From Gordonia sp. PP30 (GTDB taxonomy: Bacteria > Actinomycetota > Actinomycetes > Mycobacteriales > Mycobacteriaceae), in assembly GCF_023100845.1 (NCBI RefSeq), contig NZ_CP095864.1, positions 310,001-374,000 on the forward strand: a stretch of 64,000 bases of DNA, in the 5' to 3' direction. The notes under the pieces were generated by a model. It was not told the DNA's origin. It saw only the letters and a program-made list of their open reading frames with translations, and did no database searches. Position numbers and translations under genes: made by a program. This document shows, piece after piece, positions 17,190 to 25,861 of the stretch. Within the stretch, counting starts at the first letter, position 1. Every line of letters begins with the position of its first letter.

Positions 17190-17753
17190 GTGTCGAAGGG
17201 TTCCTCCGTCGAAGACCTCGCCGCCGCCGCGCACGCGATCGCGAGCCGCGACCTGCGGAGCGGGATCATCGCGGTCGACGGCCCCTCCGGCGCGGGGAAG
17301 AGCACCTTCGCCGACGCGCTCGCCGCACGACTCTCCGCGCTCGGCCGACGGGCCCTGCTGATCCGCACCGACTACTACGCCACCTGGGACGATCCGGCCG
17401 GCTGGTGGCCGGAACTCGAGCGCGATGTTCTCGCGCCGTTCCGCCGCAGCCACGACATCAGCCACCACCCCCGCATCTGGATCGACGGGGTACCGCACGC
17501 CGGCCCGGCCGAGCTGGTGCACTGGGCGCCGCTGCTGATCATCGAGGGCGTCACCGCCGCCCGGCAGGCGATCGCGGACCGGCTCACCCACGCGTTCTGG
17601 CTCGACGGCCCGCCCGCCGAGGAACGACTGGCCCGGACCGTCGCCCGCGACGGCGAGGACCAGCGGCCGAACCTGGCGGCGTGGCAGCACTTCGAGGACG
17701 GCTGGTTCGCCGTCGACGGGACGCGCCGCCGCTGCGAGGTCGTGCCCGTTTAG
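17190..17753 (+). CDS. P-loop uridine-kinase-like NTPase
   Basis: A small P-loop kinase of about 187 residues. The Walker A motif is GPSGAGKST in IIAVDGPSGAGKSTFADALA. Further along are RTDYY and LLIIEGVTAARQA, as in nucleoside and phosphoribulo/pantothenate kinases. The phosphate acceptor is unknown. TAGCGT at 17177-17182 with 7 nt to the GTG at 17190 supports that start over the GTG at 17181, which overlaps the -10 box. It stands alone between recR and the convergent gatD. Confidence 0.7.
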   Translation: MSKGSSVEDLAAAAHAIASRDLRSGIIAVDGPSGAGKSTFADALAARLSALGRRALLIRTDYYATWDDPAGWWPELERDVLAPFRRSHDISHHPRIWIDGVPHAGPAELVHWAPLLIIEGVTAARQAIADRLTHAFWLDGPPAEERLARTVARDGEDQRPNLAAWQHFEDGWFAVDGTRRRCEVVPV

Positions 17754-17803
17754 GCCGGCCGTGATCCGTGCGGACCCGGTGGCCGAGGCCGCCTGAGTGC
17801 CGC

Positions 17804-18544
17804 TCAGCGTGCCGCGGCGATCCGTTCCCGGCGGAGCAGGTCGATCTCGGGGAGATCGAGCGGTTCCAGGATGCGGCCGGTGGCCGCGGCCAGCAGATGG
17901 TCGGCCAGCTCCGGGTTCCGGGCCAGCAGCGGGCCGTGCATGTAGGTGCCGAGCACGCTGCCCTGGATCACGCCCTCGACGGCCTCGCCCGCGGATTCCT
18001 GCGTGGAGCCGAAGGGCGCGCCGTTGCCGGTGCCGTGCCGCACGCGGCCGAGGGGCCGGGCATCCGGGCCGAGAGTCGTGGCGCCGCGATGGTTCTCGAA
18101 TCCGGTCAGCGGCTGCGTCAGACCGTCGAGCAGCGGATCGGTGACGAGTTCCCCGATGGCCCGGGCCTCCATCGGCGACGTGGTGGCGTCGAACAGCCCG
18201 ACGCCCTCCACCTTCTCGCCGGCCGCGGTCAGGTACCAGTGGCCGAGTACCTGAATGGCGGCGCAGATCGCGAGGACCGGCCGCCCGGCGGCGGCGGCGC
18301 GCTGCATGCCGGGGTGCTCGAGCAGGTGCCGGGTGGCCAGCCGCTGCGCGAAGTCCTCCGCGCCGCCGAGGGTGTACACATCCAGGGAGTCGGGGACGTC
18401 GTCGTCGAGCGTGATCGGGACGATCTCGGCGTCGATGCCGCGCATCCGGGCGCGCTGCCGCAGGACCAGGGCGTTGCCGCCGTCACCGTAGGTGCCCATC
18501 ACGTCGGGGAGCACCAGGCCGATCCGCAGGGTCGATTCACTCAT
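17804..18544 (-). CDS. gatD: Lipid II isoglutaminyl synthase, glutaminase subunit GatD
   Basis: With MurT it amidates the alpha-carboxylate of D-Glu in lipid II, using ammonia released from glutamine. The class I glutamine amidotransferase-like domain has the nucleophile cysteine in AICAAIQVLGHWY and a histidine in GTYMHGPLLARNP. It is 246 residues, as expected. Start ATG 18544 overlaps the murT stop by 4 bp (ATGA), so the subunits are co-translated. In M. tuberculosis the equivalent gene was annotated cobQ2. Confidence 0.92.
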   Translation of the reverse strand: MSESTLRIGLVLPDVMGTYGDGGNALVLRQRARMRGIDAEIVPITLDDDVPDSLDVYTLGGAEDFAQRLATRHLLEHPGMQRAAAAGRPVLAICAAIQVLGHWYLTAAGEKVEGVGLFDATTSPMEARAIGELVTDPLLDGLTQPLTGFENHRGATTLGPDARPLGRVRHGTGNGAPFGSTQESAGEAVEGVIQGSVLGTYMHGPLLARNPELADHLLAAATGRILEPLDLPEIDLLRRERIAAAR

Positions 18545-19809
18545 GACTGGCTCCTCGATGTCGGCACCGGGGCGGCTCCGGCCCGCTCCAGCGCGATGCC
18601 GAGGTCCCGGAAAGCGGTGTAGTTGGCGAGCACCTCGACCCGGCCCGGCGGGCACGACTCGATCGCCGCCATGGTGTCTTCGATCGTGGTGTGCTCGGCG
18701 CCGGCGTACAGCAGCCGCACGCCGAGGTCCGCGGCGCGCTCACCGGCGGCGATCACCTGCATGGTCTCGAAGGCCTCGAACCGCACATCCCACAGCCACG
18801 ACAGGTCCTCGCCGTCGGGCACCTGGCCGTTGACGGCGATCACCAGTGAGTCGGCGTCGGTGTCGATCATCGCCAGCGCCTCCTGCCAGCCCGCCGGATT
18901 CTTGGCGAGCAGGGTGCGGACCCGGTGGCGGCCCAACTGGAACGACCCGTAGCGACCGGCCACCTCGCCGACGGTGCCCACGGCGGCCACCGCCGCAGCC
19001 GGGTCGGCACCCATCGCGACGGCCGCCGCGACCGCCTGCGTCGCGTTGCCGCGGTTGGCCCGGCCGGGCACGGACAGCGTCAGCGGCGCCTGGAAACCGT
19101 GGGGGCCGTAGATGTTCTCGTCGTCGAACCACCACTGCGGGGTGGGCCTGCGGAAGTGCTCGTCGCCGGTGGAGTACCAGTCGTCGTCGCGGCGCACGAT
19201 CGGCTCGCCGGTGCGCGGGCAGCTGACCGAGTCACCGACCCAGCTCGCTCCGGCGGCCACCCAGATCACCCGCGGCGCGTCGTAGGCGGCGGAGGTCACC
19301 AGGACGTCGTCGCAGTTGGCGACGACGACGGTCTCCGGGTGACGCTCGATGCCCTCGCGGAGGCGCCGTTCGATGTGGTTGATCTCGCCGACGCGATCCA
19401 GCTGGTCGCGCGAGAGATTCAGTAGGACGAGCACTTCCGGATTCGTGTTGTCGCTGACGTGCGGAACATGCAGTTCGTCCACTTCGAGCGCCGCGATCGG
19501 GGCGACCCGGTCCAGAGAGAGGGTCGCGATGATGCCCGCGTCCATGTTGGCGCCGTCGGGCTGGGTGGCCACCTGGCCGAGGCCGGCGAGTGCGGCGGCG
19601 GTCATCCGGGTGGTGGTCGACTTGCCGTTGGTGCCGGTCACCAGCACGGTACGACGGCCGGCGGCCAGCCGCGACATGATGTTCGGGTCGATCTTCTCGG
19701 CGACCAGGCCGCCGATCATCGAGCCCTTGCCGCGGCCCGCGGCCCGCGACGCCCAGCGCGCGGAGGCGGCCGCCGCGAGTGCGGTCCGGGTGCGAAGTGG
19801 CAGGCGCAT
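18541..19809 (-). CDS. murT: Lipid II isoglutaminyl synthase, Mur-ligase subunit MurT
   Basis: An ATP-dependent Mur ligase-like protein of 422 residues that activates the lipid II glutamate for amidation by GatD-supplied ammonia. The ATP loop is TGTNGKSTTTR at about 57-67. Further marks are EVDE in IAALEVDELHVPHV and the C-terminal DUF1727 domain that contacts GatD. Start ATG 19809 is chosen because the MRLPLRTRTALAAAASARW opening is typical; the frame runs on upstream into the divergent esterase gene. It is the first gene of the murT-gatD operon. Confidence 0.92.
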   Translation of the reverse strand: MRLPLRTRTALAAAASARWASRAAGRGKGSMIGGLVAEKIDPNIMSRLAAGRRTVLVTGTNGKSTTTRMTAAALAGLGQVATQPDGANMDAGIIATLSLDRVAPIAALEVDELHVPHVSDNTNPEVLVLLNLSRDQLDRVGEINHIERRLREGIERHPETVVVANCDDVLVTSAAYDAPRVIWVAAGASWVGDSVSCPRTGEPIVRRDDDWYSTGDEHFRRPTPQWWFDDENIYGPHGFQAPLTLSVPGRANRGNATQAVAAAVAMGADPAAAVAAVGTVGEVAGRYGSFQLGRHRVRTLLAKNPAGWQEALAMIDTDADSLVIAVNGQVPDGEDLSWLWDVRFEAFETMQVIAAGERAADLGVRLLYAGAEHTTIEDTMAAIESCPPGRVEVLANYTAFRDLGIALERAGAAPVPTSRSQS

Positions 19810-19873
19810 AGAGAAAATTCTGTCACAGGGAGTCGGTGCACCGAGCGCGTCGGCGGTGATAGCGTCGGCGACT

Positions 19874-20935
19874 GTGAGCCGCGCGACATCGAAGAATCTG
19901 TCTCTGCCCGAACGCATCCAGCGCCGGTTGTTCCGGGCGGCGGGATTGATTCCCGCGTCCGTGCTGGGTACCGCCGCCCGGATCACCAAGGTCAACTCCG
20001 ACGGCGATCACCTCGCCCCGGAGATGGCGCTGGTGGGAGCGGCGACCGCGAAGGTGCCGGGGATGGGGCTGACGTCGCGGCCGCCGGCCGGGGCCCGCGC
20101 GCAGCTCGACGCCACCGGCGTGGCGATGGCGCAGACCTTCCCGCCGTTCGCGATCGAGGAGGATCTGGAGTTCGAGGGCCCGGGCGGAACCATCGGCGCG
20201 ACCCGCTACCGGGTGGAGGCGGGGAGCCCGCGCGGACTGATCCTGTTCCTGCACGGCGGCGGCTACGTGCTCGGCAGCCGGGCCAGCCATGACTCGGCGG
20301 TCCGTGCGCTCGCGGTGGCCTCCGGCACGGACGTGCTCTCGATCGACTACCGGCTCGCCCCGGAGCACAAGTTCCCGGCCGCGGTCGACGACGCGCTCGC
20401 GGCCTGGCACTACGCGGTGGCGAAGGCACCCGAGTGGGGGATCGACCCGGCGAAGATCGTCGTCGCGGGCGACTCGGCGGGCGGCTGCCTGTCCGCCGTG
20501 GTGGCGCTGCAGACGCGGGGCGAGGACGTCGTCCCGGCGTTGCAGCTGCTCATCTATCCGGTCACCGACATGGCGCGGGAGACCGATTCCCGGCGCGAGT
20601 TCGCCGACGGGCACTTCCTCACCGCAGCGGACATCGCCTACTTCACCGAGCACTACCTGTCCGATCCCGCCGAGGCCACCGATCCGCGGGTCTCGCCGTT
20701 GCTGGCCGACGACCTGAGCGGTCTGCCGCCCGCGTACGTGGTGGTCGCCGGGTTCGATCCGCTGCGCGACGAAGGTCTGGCCTACGCCGAGGCGATGCGC
20801 GCCGCGGGCGTGCCGGTGACGCTGGAGCGGGCCGGCTCGATGATCCACGGCTTCATCAACATGGGCCTGATCTCGCCGGCGGCGCGCGAGTACGTCTCCC
20901 GGATGGGCGCGGCCGTCGTCGACGCCCTCTCCTGA
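19874..20935 (+). CDS. Alpha/beta hydrolase, hormone-sensitive-lipase (GDXG) family
   Basis: A carboxylesterase or lipase of about 353 residues. The oxyanion motif HGGGYVLGS, the nucleophile elbow GDSAGG, the aspartate in DPLRDEG and the histidine in MIHGFINMG complete the HSL-type set. Similar Lip proteins are abundant in Mycobacteriales. There is no signal peptide, although the first 40 residues contain an amphipathic start (ERIQRRLFRAAGLIPASVLG). TAGCGT at 19860-19865 is 8 nt before the GTG at 19874, which supports this start. It is divergent from murT. Confidence 0.85.
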   Translation: MSRATSKNLSLPERIQRRLFRAAGLIPASVLGTAARITKVNSDGDHLAPEMALVGAATAKVPGMGLTSRPPAGARAQLDATGVAMAQTFPPFAIEEDLEFEGPGGTIGATRYRVEAGSPRGLILFLHGGGYVLGSRASHDSAVRALAVASGTDVLSIDYRLAPEHKFPAAVDDALAAWHYAVAKAPEWGIDPAKIVVAGDSAGGCLSAVVALQTRGEDVVPALQLLIYPVTDMARETDSRREFADGHFLTAADIAYFTEHYLSDPAEATDPRVSPLLADDLSGLPPAYVVVAGFDPLRDEGLAYAEAMRAAGVPVTLERAGSMIHGFINMGLISPAAREYVSRMGAAVVDALS

Positions 20936-21085
20936 CGGTTCAGGTGGGGCGCAGTGGCCGGTGTGATCGGTCGCGCCGCGTCCGACGACTCCTCGGCTGA
21001 TCGCCGAGTGACGCCGTCCGACCGGTTTGTGCCACGGTCGGGCGGCGCCACGCGGGGCCGGGCGCCGCTGTTTACGATGAGCGTC

Positions 21086-22132
21086 ATGCAGAACGACGAC
21101 TCTCCCGCCGCCGCGACGCCGCCGGTCCCCGCGGGCTCCGCCGAGCCGCAGGCGCGCGACGAACCGTCGTTCAAGCGACTGCTGCTGCTATCGGCGATCT
21201 GCGTGCTCGTCGCCGGTGGACTGCTCTTCTGGCTGTCGCGGATGTGGGGCACGCCGGTGCTGTCGGCCGGATACATCGGCCTGATGTTCCTGGCGCCTGC
21301 CGTGCGTATCCTGAACTTGAAGGGCATGGTCGCGGCGACCGGATGGGCGATGGCGATCCTGGTGCTGGGTGTACTGATCGGTACGTTCGGCCCGTGGGTG
21401 CAACTCGGCGGGGTGGTGCTGACCGCGCTCGGTCAGGGGCTGTTCGTCGTTTCGGGCTCGGCTGGCCTGAACAGGTCGCCCGCCAGCCTGGTCGGTTTCT
21501 CGAAGTTCGCTGAGACTGGGTCGCCGGCCGAGGTGTGGCAGCCGCTGATCGGCCTGTCGATCGGTGCGGCCGCGATCATCATTCTGGGGCTGATCGCCTT
21601 CGGCAGCGGCAAGAAGACGGTCAAGGCGGCGCCACTCTCCGAGCGGCTCTTCTACGGCGGCGGGCTGGCGATCGGCTCGGCGGTGCTCACGGTGATCTGG
21701 ACCGTCGCCGGGCTGGGCGGACTCGGCTATGCACTGCTGGTGTTCTGCCTGGTCTACGCGTTCGATTCTGGCAAGGTGATCCACAATTCGAGGATTCGGG
21801 TGTTCGGCGCGATCCTCGGCGTGGTGACCTCGGTGCTGGTCTCATGGCTGCTGTCGTCGTGGCAGCCCGCGCTGATCGCGGTCTTCATGATCTGCGGCAT
21901 CCTGGCGCTGGCCAGCTTGCTGAACAAGCAGGAGTTCTGGTTCGTGGTCTTCCTCGTCGCCGCGGTCGTCCACCTGGCCGAGATCACCCCGGGCAAGTCT
22001 GCCTGGGACTCCGGCGTCGAGCACATCTTCGGCGTGCTGGGTGCCGCCGCCGTCGCGGTGGCGCTCCACTGTGTCGCCGTCCCCCTCCATAACAGGATCC
22101 TCAAACCCGCCATTGCGGCCCACACCGCTTGA
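21086..22132 (+). CDS. Multi-spanning membrane protein of unknown function
   Basis: A 348-residue protein with a Pro/Ala-rich cytoplasmic N-terminus and about 11 hydrophobic helices. I do not recognise a transport or enzymatic signature. TACGAT at 21073-21078 lies 7 nt before the ATG at 21086, so that ATG (MQNDDSPAAAT) is the likely leaderless start rather than the ATG at 21077, which overlaps the -10 box. No operon partner is evident. Confidence 0.6.
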   Translation: MQNDDSPAAATPPVPAGSAEPQARDEPSFKRLLLLSAICVLVAGGLLFWLSRMWGTPVLSAGYIGLMFLAPAVRILNLKGMVAATGWAMAILVLGVLIGTFGPWVQLGGVVLTALGQGLFVVSGSAGLNRSPASLVGFSKFAETGSPAEVWQPLIGLSIGAAAIIILGLIAFGSGKKTVKAAPLSERLFYGGGLAIGSAVLTVIWTVAGLGGLGYALLVFCLVYAFDSGKVIHNSRIRVFGAILGVVTSVLVSWLLSSWQPALIAVFMICGILALASLLNKQEFWFVVFLVAAVVHLAEITPGKSAWDSGVEHIFGVLGAAAVAVALHCVAVPLHNRILKPAIAAHTA

Positions 22133-22701
22133 CCCCGCTCTTACCCGGACGTCTGCGCGCCGCCGAGGCCGCATTCCCGATGGCGGACGCGAGAGGTCAT
22201 GGTTGTATCGGACGGCCGAGCAGTTCAGTGGCGCCGCGTCTGACCCTATTGTGGCGTCGAGACACGGCGCGCACGATGAAACCTCGGGTCAGCGTCGCGC
22301 GGTGCGCCCGGTGCAGACAATGACGTCACAGTAGGGACAGCGCGCGAAGGAAAGACCCGAAACCCGTCCAAATTCCCGGGTGGCAGGAATGCGCGTCGGC
22401 AGCGGTCGCGGCAAACGAACGCTGCGCCCGACAATGCCCGCGTCAGTCGCGGTCGCAGCGCCCTCGTTCGGCTGCAGCGCCTGTGACCGGGCACTGCGGC
22501 GGTGCTTGGCTGCCGCGCTCGGCTGTCGCGAGTTCTGAAGCGCGGGGCGGGGCTTCGCGGGATCTGCGGGGTGCGCCGGACGACCTAGTCTTGTCGGTCG
22601 AAAGAACGAATTTTGCCCGGTTTGACGCTCTCGACTTGTTTTGCCAACAAGGTAACGAGTCCACTAGCGGAAGTGGTCCGTCTGAGTGGAGTTGACGCCA
22701 G
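22133..22701. other. Gap of 569 bp without a recognisable gene
   Basis: I find no ORF with coding character here. The sequence is less biased than its surroundings and includes a TTGACG at 22622-22627 that could be a -35 box for the mycolyltransferase gene, but no good -10 box at the right spacing. It marks the left edge of the accessory-looking mycolyltransferase/IS region. Confidence 0.4.
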
Positions 22702-23709
22702 GTGTTCAGGAAGAAGCAGGCAGCGATATGCGGTGTTGTCCTCACCGCGGCCGCCGGGATGGTGAGCGCGCTCGTCGCACCGCATGCCGCGGCCGAACCG
22801 GGTGACGGTGTTCGTGTCGTGAGCCGGTTCGTGGTCAGCGCCCAGCGGGAAATGCTGACCGTGCATTCGGCCGCGATGAGGGAGGACATCCCGCTGACTG
22901 TGCTGCGGCCGAAGCAGGATCGGCCTGCGCCGGTCCTCTACTTGCTCAACGGCGCCGGGGGCGGAGAAGACGGCGCCAACTGGGCCGCGCGTACCGACTA
23001 CGTGAGCTTCTTCGCAGACAAGCACGTCAATGTGGTGACGCCGATGAAGGGTGCGTTCTCGTACTACACCGACTGGCAACGCGACGATCCCCGGCTCGGT
23101 CGGCAGAAGTGGGAGACGTTCCTGACACGCGAGTTGCCGCCGCTGATCGACCGCGAGCTTGGTACCACCAGGCGCAACGCGATCGCGGGAATCTCGATGG
23201 CGGGGACGTCCGTGCTGAACCTTGCGGCACGGTCTCGCGGTCTCTACCGGGCCGCAGCGTCGTACAGCGGCTGCGCCCGGACCAGCGACCCGGTCGGCCA
23301 GGCGTTCATCCGTGCGGTGGTCGAGGACCGGGGCAAGGCGGATATGACGAACATGTGGGGCCCACTCGACGGTCCAGGTTGGCGTGCGAACGACCCGCTC
23401 GTCAATGCCGAGAAGCTGCGCGGCACGGCGGTGTACCTCTCGTCGAACACCGGCCTGCCAGGCGAGGACGAGTCGTTGCCACCGGGCGCTTCCGCCGACC
23501 GTGCGCTGAGCATGGCCGACCAGGTGCTACTCGGCGGTGGCATCGAATTCGCCGTGAACGTCTGTACCCAACAGATGGCCGACCGACTCGCCCAGCTCAA
23601 GATTCCTGCCGTGGTCCGCATCCGCGACACCGGCACCCACTCCTGGGGCTACTGGGAGCGGGAACTCAAGGCCTCGTGGCCGACCATCCGATCAGCGTTG
23701 ACGCGTTGA
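22702..23709 (+). CDS. Secreted mycolyltransferase (antigen 85 / Cmt family)
   Basis: It should transfer mycolic acids between trehalose mycolates, or onto arabinogalactan, in the cell envelope. A signal peptide (FRKKQAAICGVVLTAAAGMV, cut near HAAA|EPG) is followed by the esterase fold. Antigen 85-like marks are clear: FSYYTDW, KWETFLTRELP at 136-146, the nucleophile S165 in GISMAGTS, and the C-terminal histidine in THSWGYWERELKASWP. It is 335 residues, the usual size. Start GTG 22702. A 3' fragment of a second, closely similar gene lies at about 24312-24376, so the gene was once tandemly duplicated together with its neighbour. Confidence 0.85.
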   Translation: MFRKKQAAICGVVLTAAAGMVSALVAPHAAAEPGDGVRVVSRFVVSAQREMLTVHSAAMREDIPLTVLRPKQDRPAPVLYLLNGAGGGEDGANWAARTDYVSFFADKHVNVVTPMKGAFSYYTDWQRDDPRLGRQKWETFLTRELPPLIDRELGTTRRNAIAGISMAGTSVLNLAARSRGLYRAAASYSGCARTSDPVGQAFIRAVVEDRGKADMTNMWGPLDGPGWRANDPLVNAEKLRGTAVYLSSNTGLPGEDESLPPGASADRALSMADQVLLGGGIEFAVNVCTQQMADRLAQLKIPAVVRIRDTGTHSWGYWERELKASWPTIRSALTR

Positions 23710-23738
23710 TCCCGACGAGCAAGGAGCTCAACTATGTC
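23645..23738 (+). repeat. 94-bp direct repeat, left copy
   Basis: Covers the last 21 codons of the mycolyltransferase gene, the intergenic ribosome-binding site and the first codons of the secreted protein gene. It matches 24312-24405 with two substitutions. Confidence 0.9.
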
Positions 23739-24285
23739 GATCAAACGAAAGACGATGATTCTGACGGCGGCCGCCGCTCTGATGGCGGGCGTGGCCTTCC
23801 CTGCCGCAGGTACGGCCCACGCTGCCGAATCTTTCGTCAAGATGAAGTACAACCTCAGCGGTGCCAACGGTGGAATGAGCCTACAGATCGACAATCGGGG
23901 AACCGGATTGGCTAAGCAGGAGTGCGCTGCCTATGTGTGGCAGGGGAACCATGTCGATGAGATCAAGCGGAACACGTCGTTTCCCACGAGTCTGTTGAAC
24001 CAGTCGGGAAAGTTCGTTGACGCTCCGGTGCGCGGCGTGGTGTTCTCAAGTGTTCCGGCCAACACTCGCGCGGAGGAGTTCTTCCTGGAGTCCGAGGCAG
24101 ACGGTTCGCCGATCTTCCCTTACGAGAAGAAGGCAGCGATCGTTCTGCCCGCGACCGCGTTCGTCAGCTGCAAGCAGCTCGGTGACGCCGTCGTCTACAT
24201 CCCGTCGGGACAAGACCTGAACAATGTCTGGGTTTCGGGCGAGAACCTCAGTGCTAATGGAAGCCTCGATGGAATCTTCGGCTGA
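23734..24285 (+). CDS. Small secreted protein paired with the mycolyltransferase
   Basis: A 183-residue exported protein with a clear signal peptide (SIKRKTMILTAAAALMAGVA, cut near AHA|AES). The mature part is beta-rich with two cysteines (QECAAYVW and FVSCKQLG) that may form a disulfide. I recognise no family. It follows the mycolyltransferase by 24 bp with GCAAGGAG as ribosome-binding site, so the two are almost surely co-transcribed, and the mature protein may act with the enzyme in the mycomembrane. A remnant of a paralogue lies at 27313-27441, sharing PATA(F/L)V and the SGxN/PSGSL ending. Confidence 0.65.
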   Translation: MSIKRKTMILTAAAALMAGVAFPAAGTAHAAESFVKMKYNLSGANGGMSLQIDNRGTGLAKQECAAYVWQGNHVDEIKRNTSFPTSLLNQSGKFVDAPVRGVVFSSVPANTRAEEFFLESEADGSPIFPYEKKAAIVLPATAFVSCKQLGDAVVYIPSGQDLNNVWVSGENLSANGSLDGIFG

Positions 24286-24311
24286 TAGCTGGGCGAAGAT
24301 GATTCGCTGCC

Positions 24312-24376
24312 GGGGCTACTGGGAGCAGGAACTCAAGGCCTCGTGGCCGACCATCCGATCAGCGTTGACGCGTTGA
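24312..24376 (+). pseudogene. 3' remnant of a second mycolyltransferase gene
   Basis: In frame this reads RGYWEQELKASWPTIRSALT followed by R and a stop at 24374-24376. It equals the C-terminus of the mycolyltransferase at 22702-23709 except for one or two residues. Everything upstream of it has been deleted, leaving only 26 bp between the secreted protein stop and the remnant. Confidence 0.8.
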
Positions 24377-24405
24377 TCCCAACGAGCAAGGAGCTCAACT
24401 ATGTC
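24312..24405 (+). repeat. 94-bp direct repeat, right copy
   Basis: Partner of 23645-23738. It ends exactly where the first insertion sequence begins, after ATGTC, the first five bases of the lost secreted-protein paralogue. Confidence 0.9.
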
Positions 24406-25856
24406 GGCTCTTCGCCTTTCAGAGTGCGTTGATGTGTTCGGCGAGCTGACCGGAGTGCAGGAGGGATCGCAAGATGTAGTGGTCGAGGTTGCGGAAGCCC
24501 TGGGCGATTCCGCGGAGGTGTTCGAGGCGGCCGTTGATGGCTTCGACGGGTCCGTTGGAGACTCCGGTATCGAAGTAGGCCAGGATGTCGGCGCGGCGTT
24601 TCCAGAGACTTCGCCCGAGTTGGGCGAGTTCGGCTAGCCCGGCGGGGAGTCCGGTCTGGATGCGTTTGAGGACCTTCCACATCAGTTTCTTGCCCTCGCG
24701 GCGCTGCGGGTGCTGGTAGGCGGCGATCAGCTGCTGATACACCTGGTAGGTGATCTCGACCGCGACGTGCGCGTCATGGCTGGTCAGCGACTCGTACAAC
24801 CGGATCTTCTGCTTGGCGGTGAGCAACCCGGTACGGGTGTGCAGGATCCGGCGGATCGTGTACAACGGGTCACCGGCGCGTCCGCGGTGCCCGCATGTCT
24901 GCTGCTGAACGCGTTGGCGGCACAGATCGAGCTTGTTTCCGGCCAGCGCGACGACGTGGAACGGGTCCATCACGACCCGGGCGGCGGGGAGTTCCTGGCT
25001 GGTGGCGGTCTTGTAGCCGGTGAATCCGTCCATGGCCACGACTGTGATCCGGTCGCGGAATCGCTGGTCACGAGTGTTCATCCAGTCTTTGAGGACCTGC
25101 GCTGACCGGCCGCCGATCATGTCCAGCAGCCGAGCCGGGCCGGTGCCCTCGACCACGGGCGTCAAGTCGATCAGAACGGTCACGAAGCTCGGGTCTCCTT
25201 GTCCGCGAACGTGTTTCCACTTGTGCTCATCGACGCCCAGGTGCCGTACACCGTCGAGGTGGCCGCCGTCGTAGACCAGGGCCCGGGCCGCACTCACGGC
25301 GATCGCGTTGACTGTCTTCCACGCCAGGCCCAGCGCTGTGGCCACCGCTTTCACGCTCATCTTGTCGATCGCGATGCGTTGCAGGATCCAGCGTGTGGTC
25401 CGGGCGGTGACCACGGCCCGGGGCGCGGCGACATGATCGATCCCGCCGCGGAAGATCGTTCGTGGGCAGTCGCTGGTACGGCACACGAACCGGGGCACCG
25501 CGACATGCAGAACAACAGGATGGCCGCTGATCGGCACATCAGTGAGCACGCGGTCGGCGTGATCACGCAGGTCGCCGGCGATCTGACAGCCCGGACAATG
25601 CCGATCGGCCTGCAGCACCCGGCACCACAAGTGCGTGCGGCCGCGGGCATCGACAGCGGCGCCGGTGATCGTCACCCCCAGCTCGACGGTTCGGCAGATC
25701 GTGTCAGCAACATCGGCAGTAAGCTCGCTCATGGGTCCTGTGGCGTGAAAATGGGTGTGTAGGAACTTCCATCTTCACACCCAGGACCCGCCTACATCTT
25801 GTGCCCACGCCCGGTCAGCCCAGATCCCACCTACGCACTCTCAGAGTTGAAGAGCC
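24406..25856 (-). mobile_element. ISL3-family insertion sequence, copy 1
   Basis: A 1451-bp element bounded by imperfect inverted repeats of about 24 bp: the left end starts GGCTCTTCGCC and the right end (reverse complement) GGCTCTTCAAC, matching at 20 of 24 positions and ending GAGTGCGT inward. One transposase gene fills it. It is identical as far as I can read to the copy at 25862-27312. I see no 8-bp target duplication, the length usual for ISL3 elements. Confidence 0.9.
24419..25732 (-). CDS. ISL3-family transposase, copy 1
   Basis: A DDE transposase of 437 residues. The N-terminal zinc-binding motif CRVLQADRHCPGC at about 36-48 is followed by a helix-turn-helix region and the DDE_Tnp_ISL3 core, with HLGVDEHKW, VVAMDGFTGYK and a C-terminal NGPVEAINGRLEHLRG carrying the glutamate. 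The reading frame is intact, so it may be active. Its C-terminus is encoded within the left terminal repeat. Confidence 0.93.
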   Translation of the reverse strand: MSELTADVADTICRTVELGVTITGAAVDARGRTHLWCRVLQADRHCPGCQIAGDLRDHADRVLTDVPISGHPVVLHVAVPRFVCRTSDCPRTIFRGGIDHVAAPRAVVTARTTRWILQRIAIDKMSVKAVATALGLAWKTVNAIAVSAARALVYDGGHLDGVRHLGVDEHKWKHVRGQGDPSFVTVLIDLTPVVEGTGPARLLDMIGGRSAQVLKDWMNTRDQRFRDRITVVAMDGFTGYKTATSQELPAARVVMDPFHVVALAGNKLDLCRQRVQQQTCGHRGRAGDPLYTIRRILHTRTGLLTAKQKIRLYESLTSHDAHVAVEITYQVYQQLIAAYQHPQRREGKKLMWKVLKRIQTGLPAGLAELAQLGRSLWKRRADILAYFDTGVSNGPVEAINGRLEHLRGIAQGFRNLDHYILRSLLHSGQLAEHINAL

Positions 25857-25861
25857 AAACC

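Noticed and set aside
22133-22701. Several short open frames in the gap before the mycolyltransferase gene
   Set aside because: None has a ribosome-binding site, a leaderless promoter or a recognisable protein pattern.
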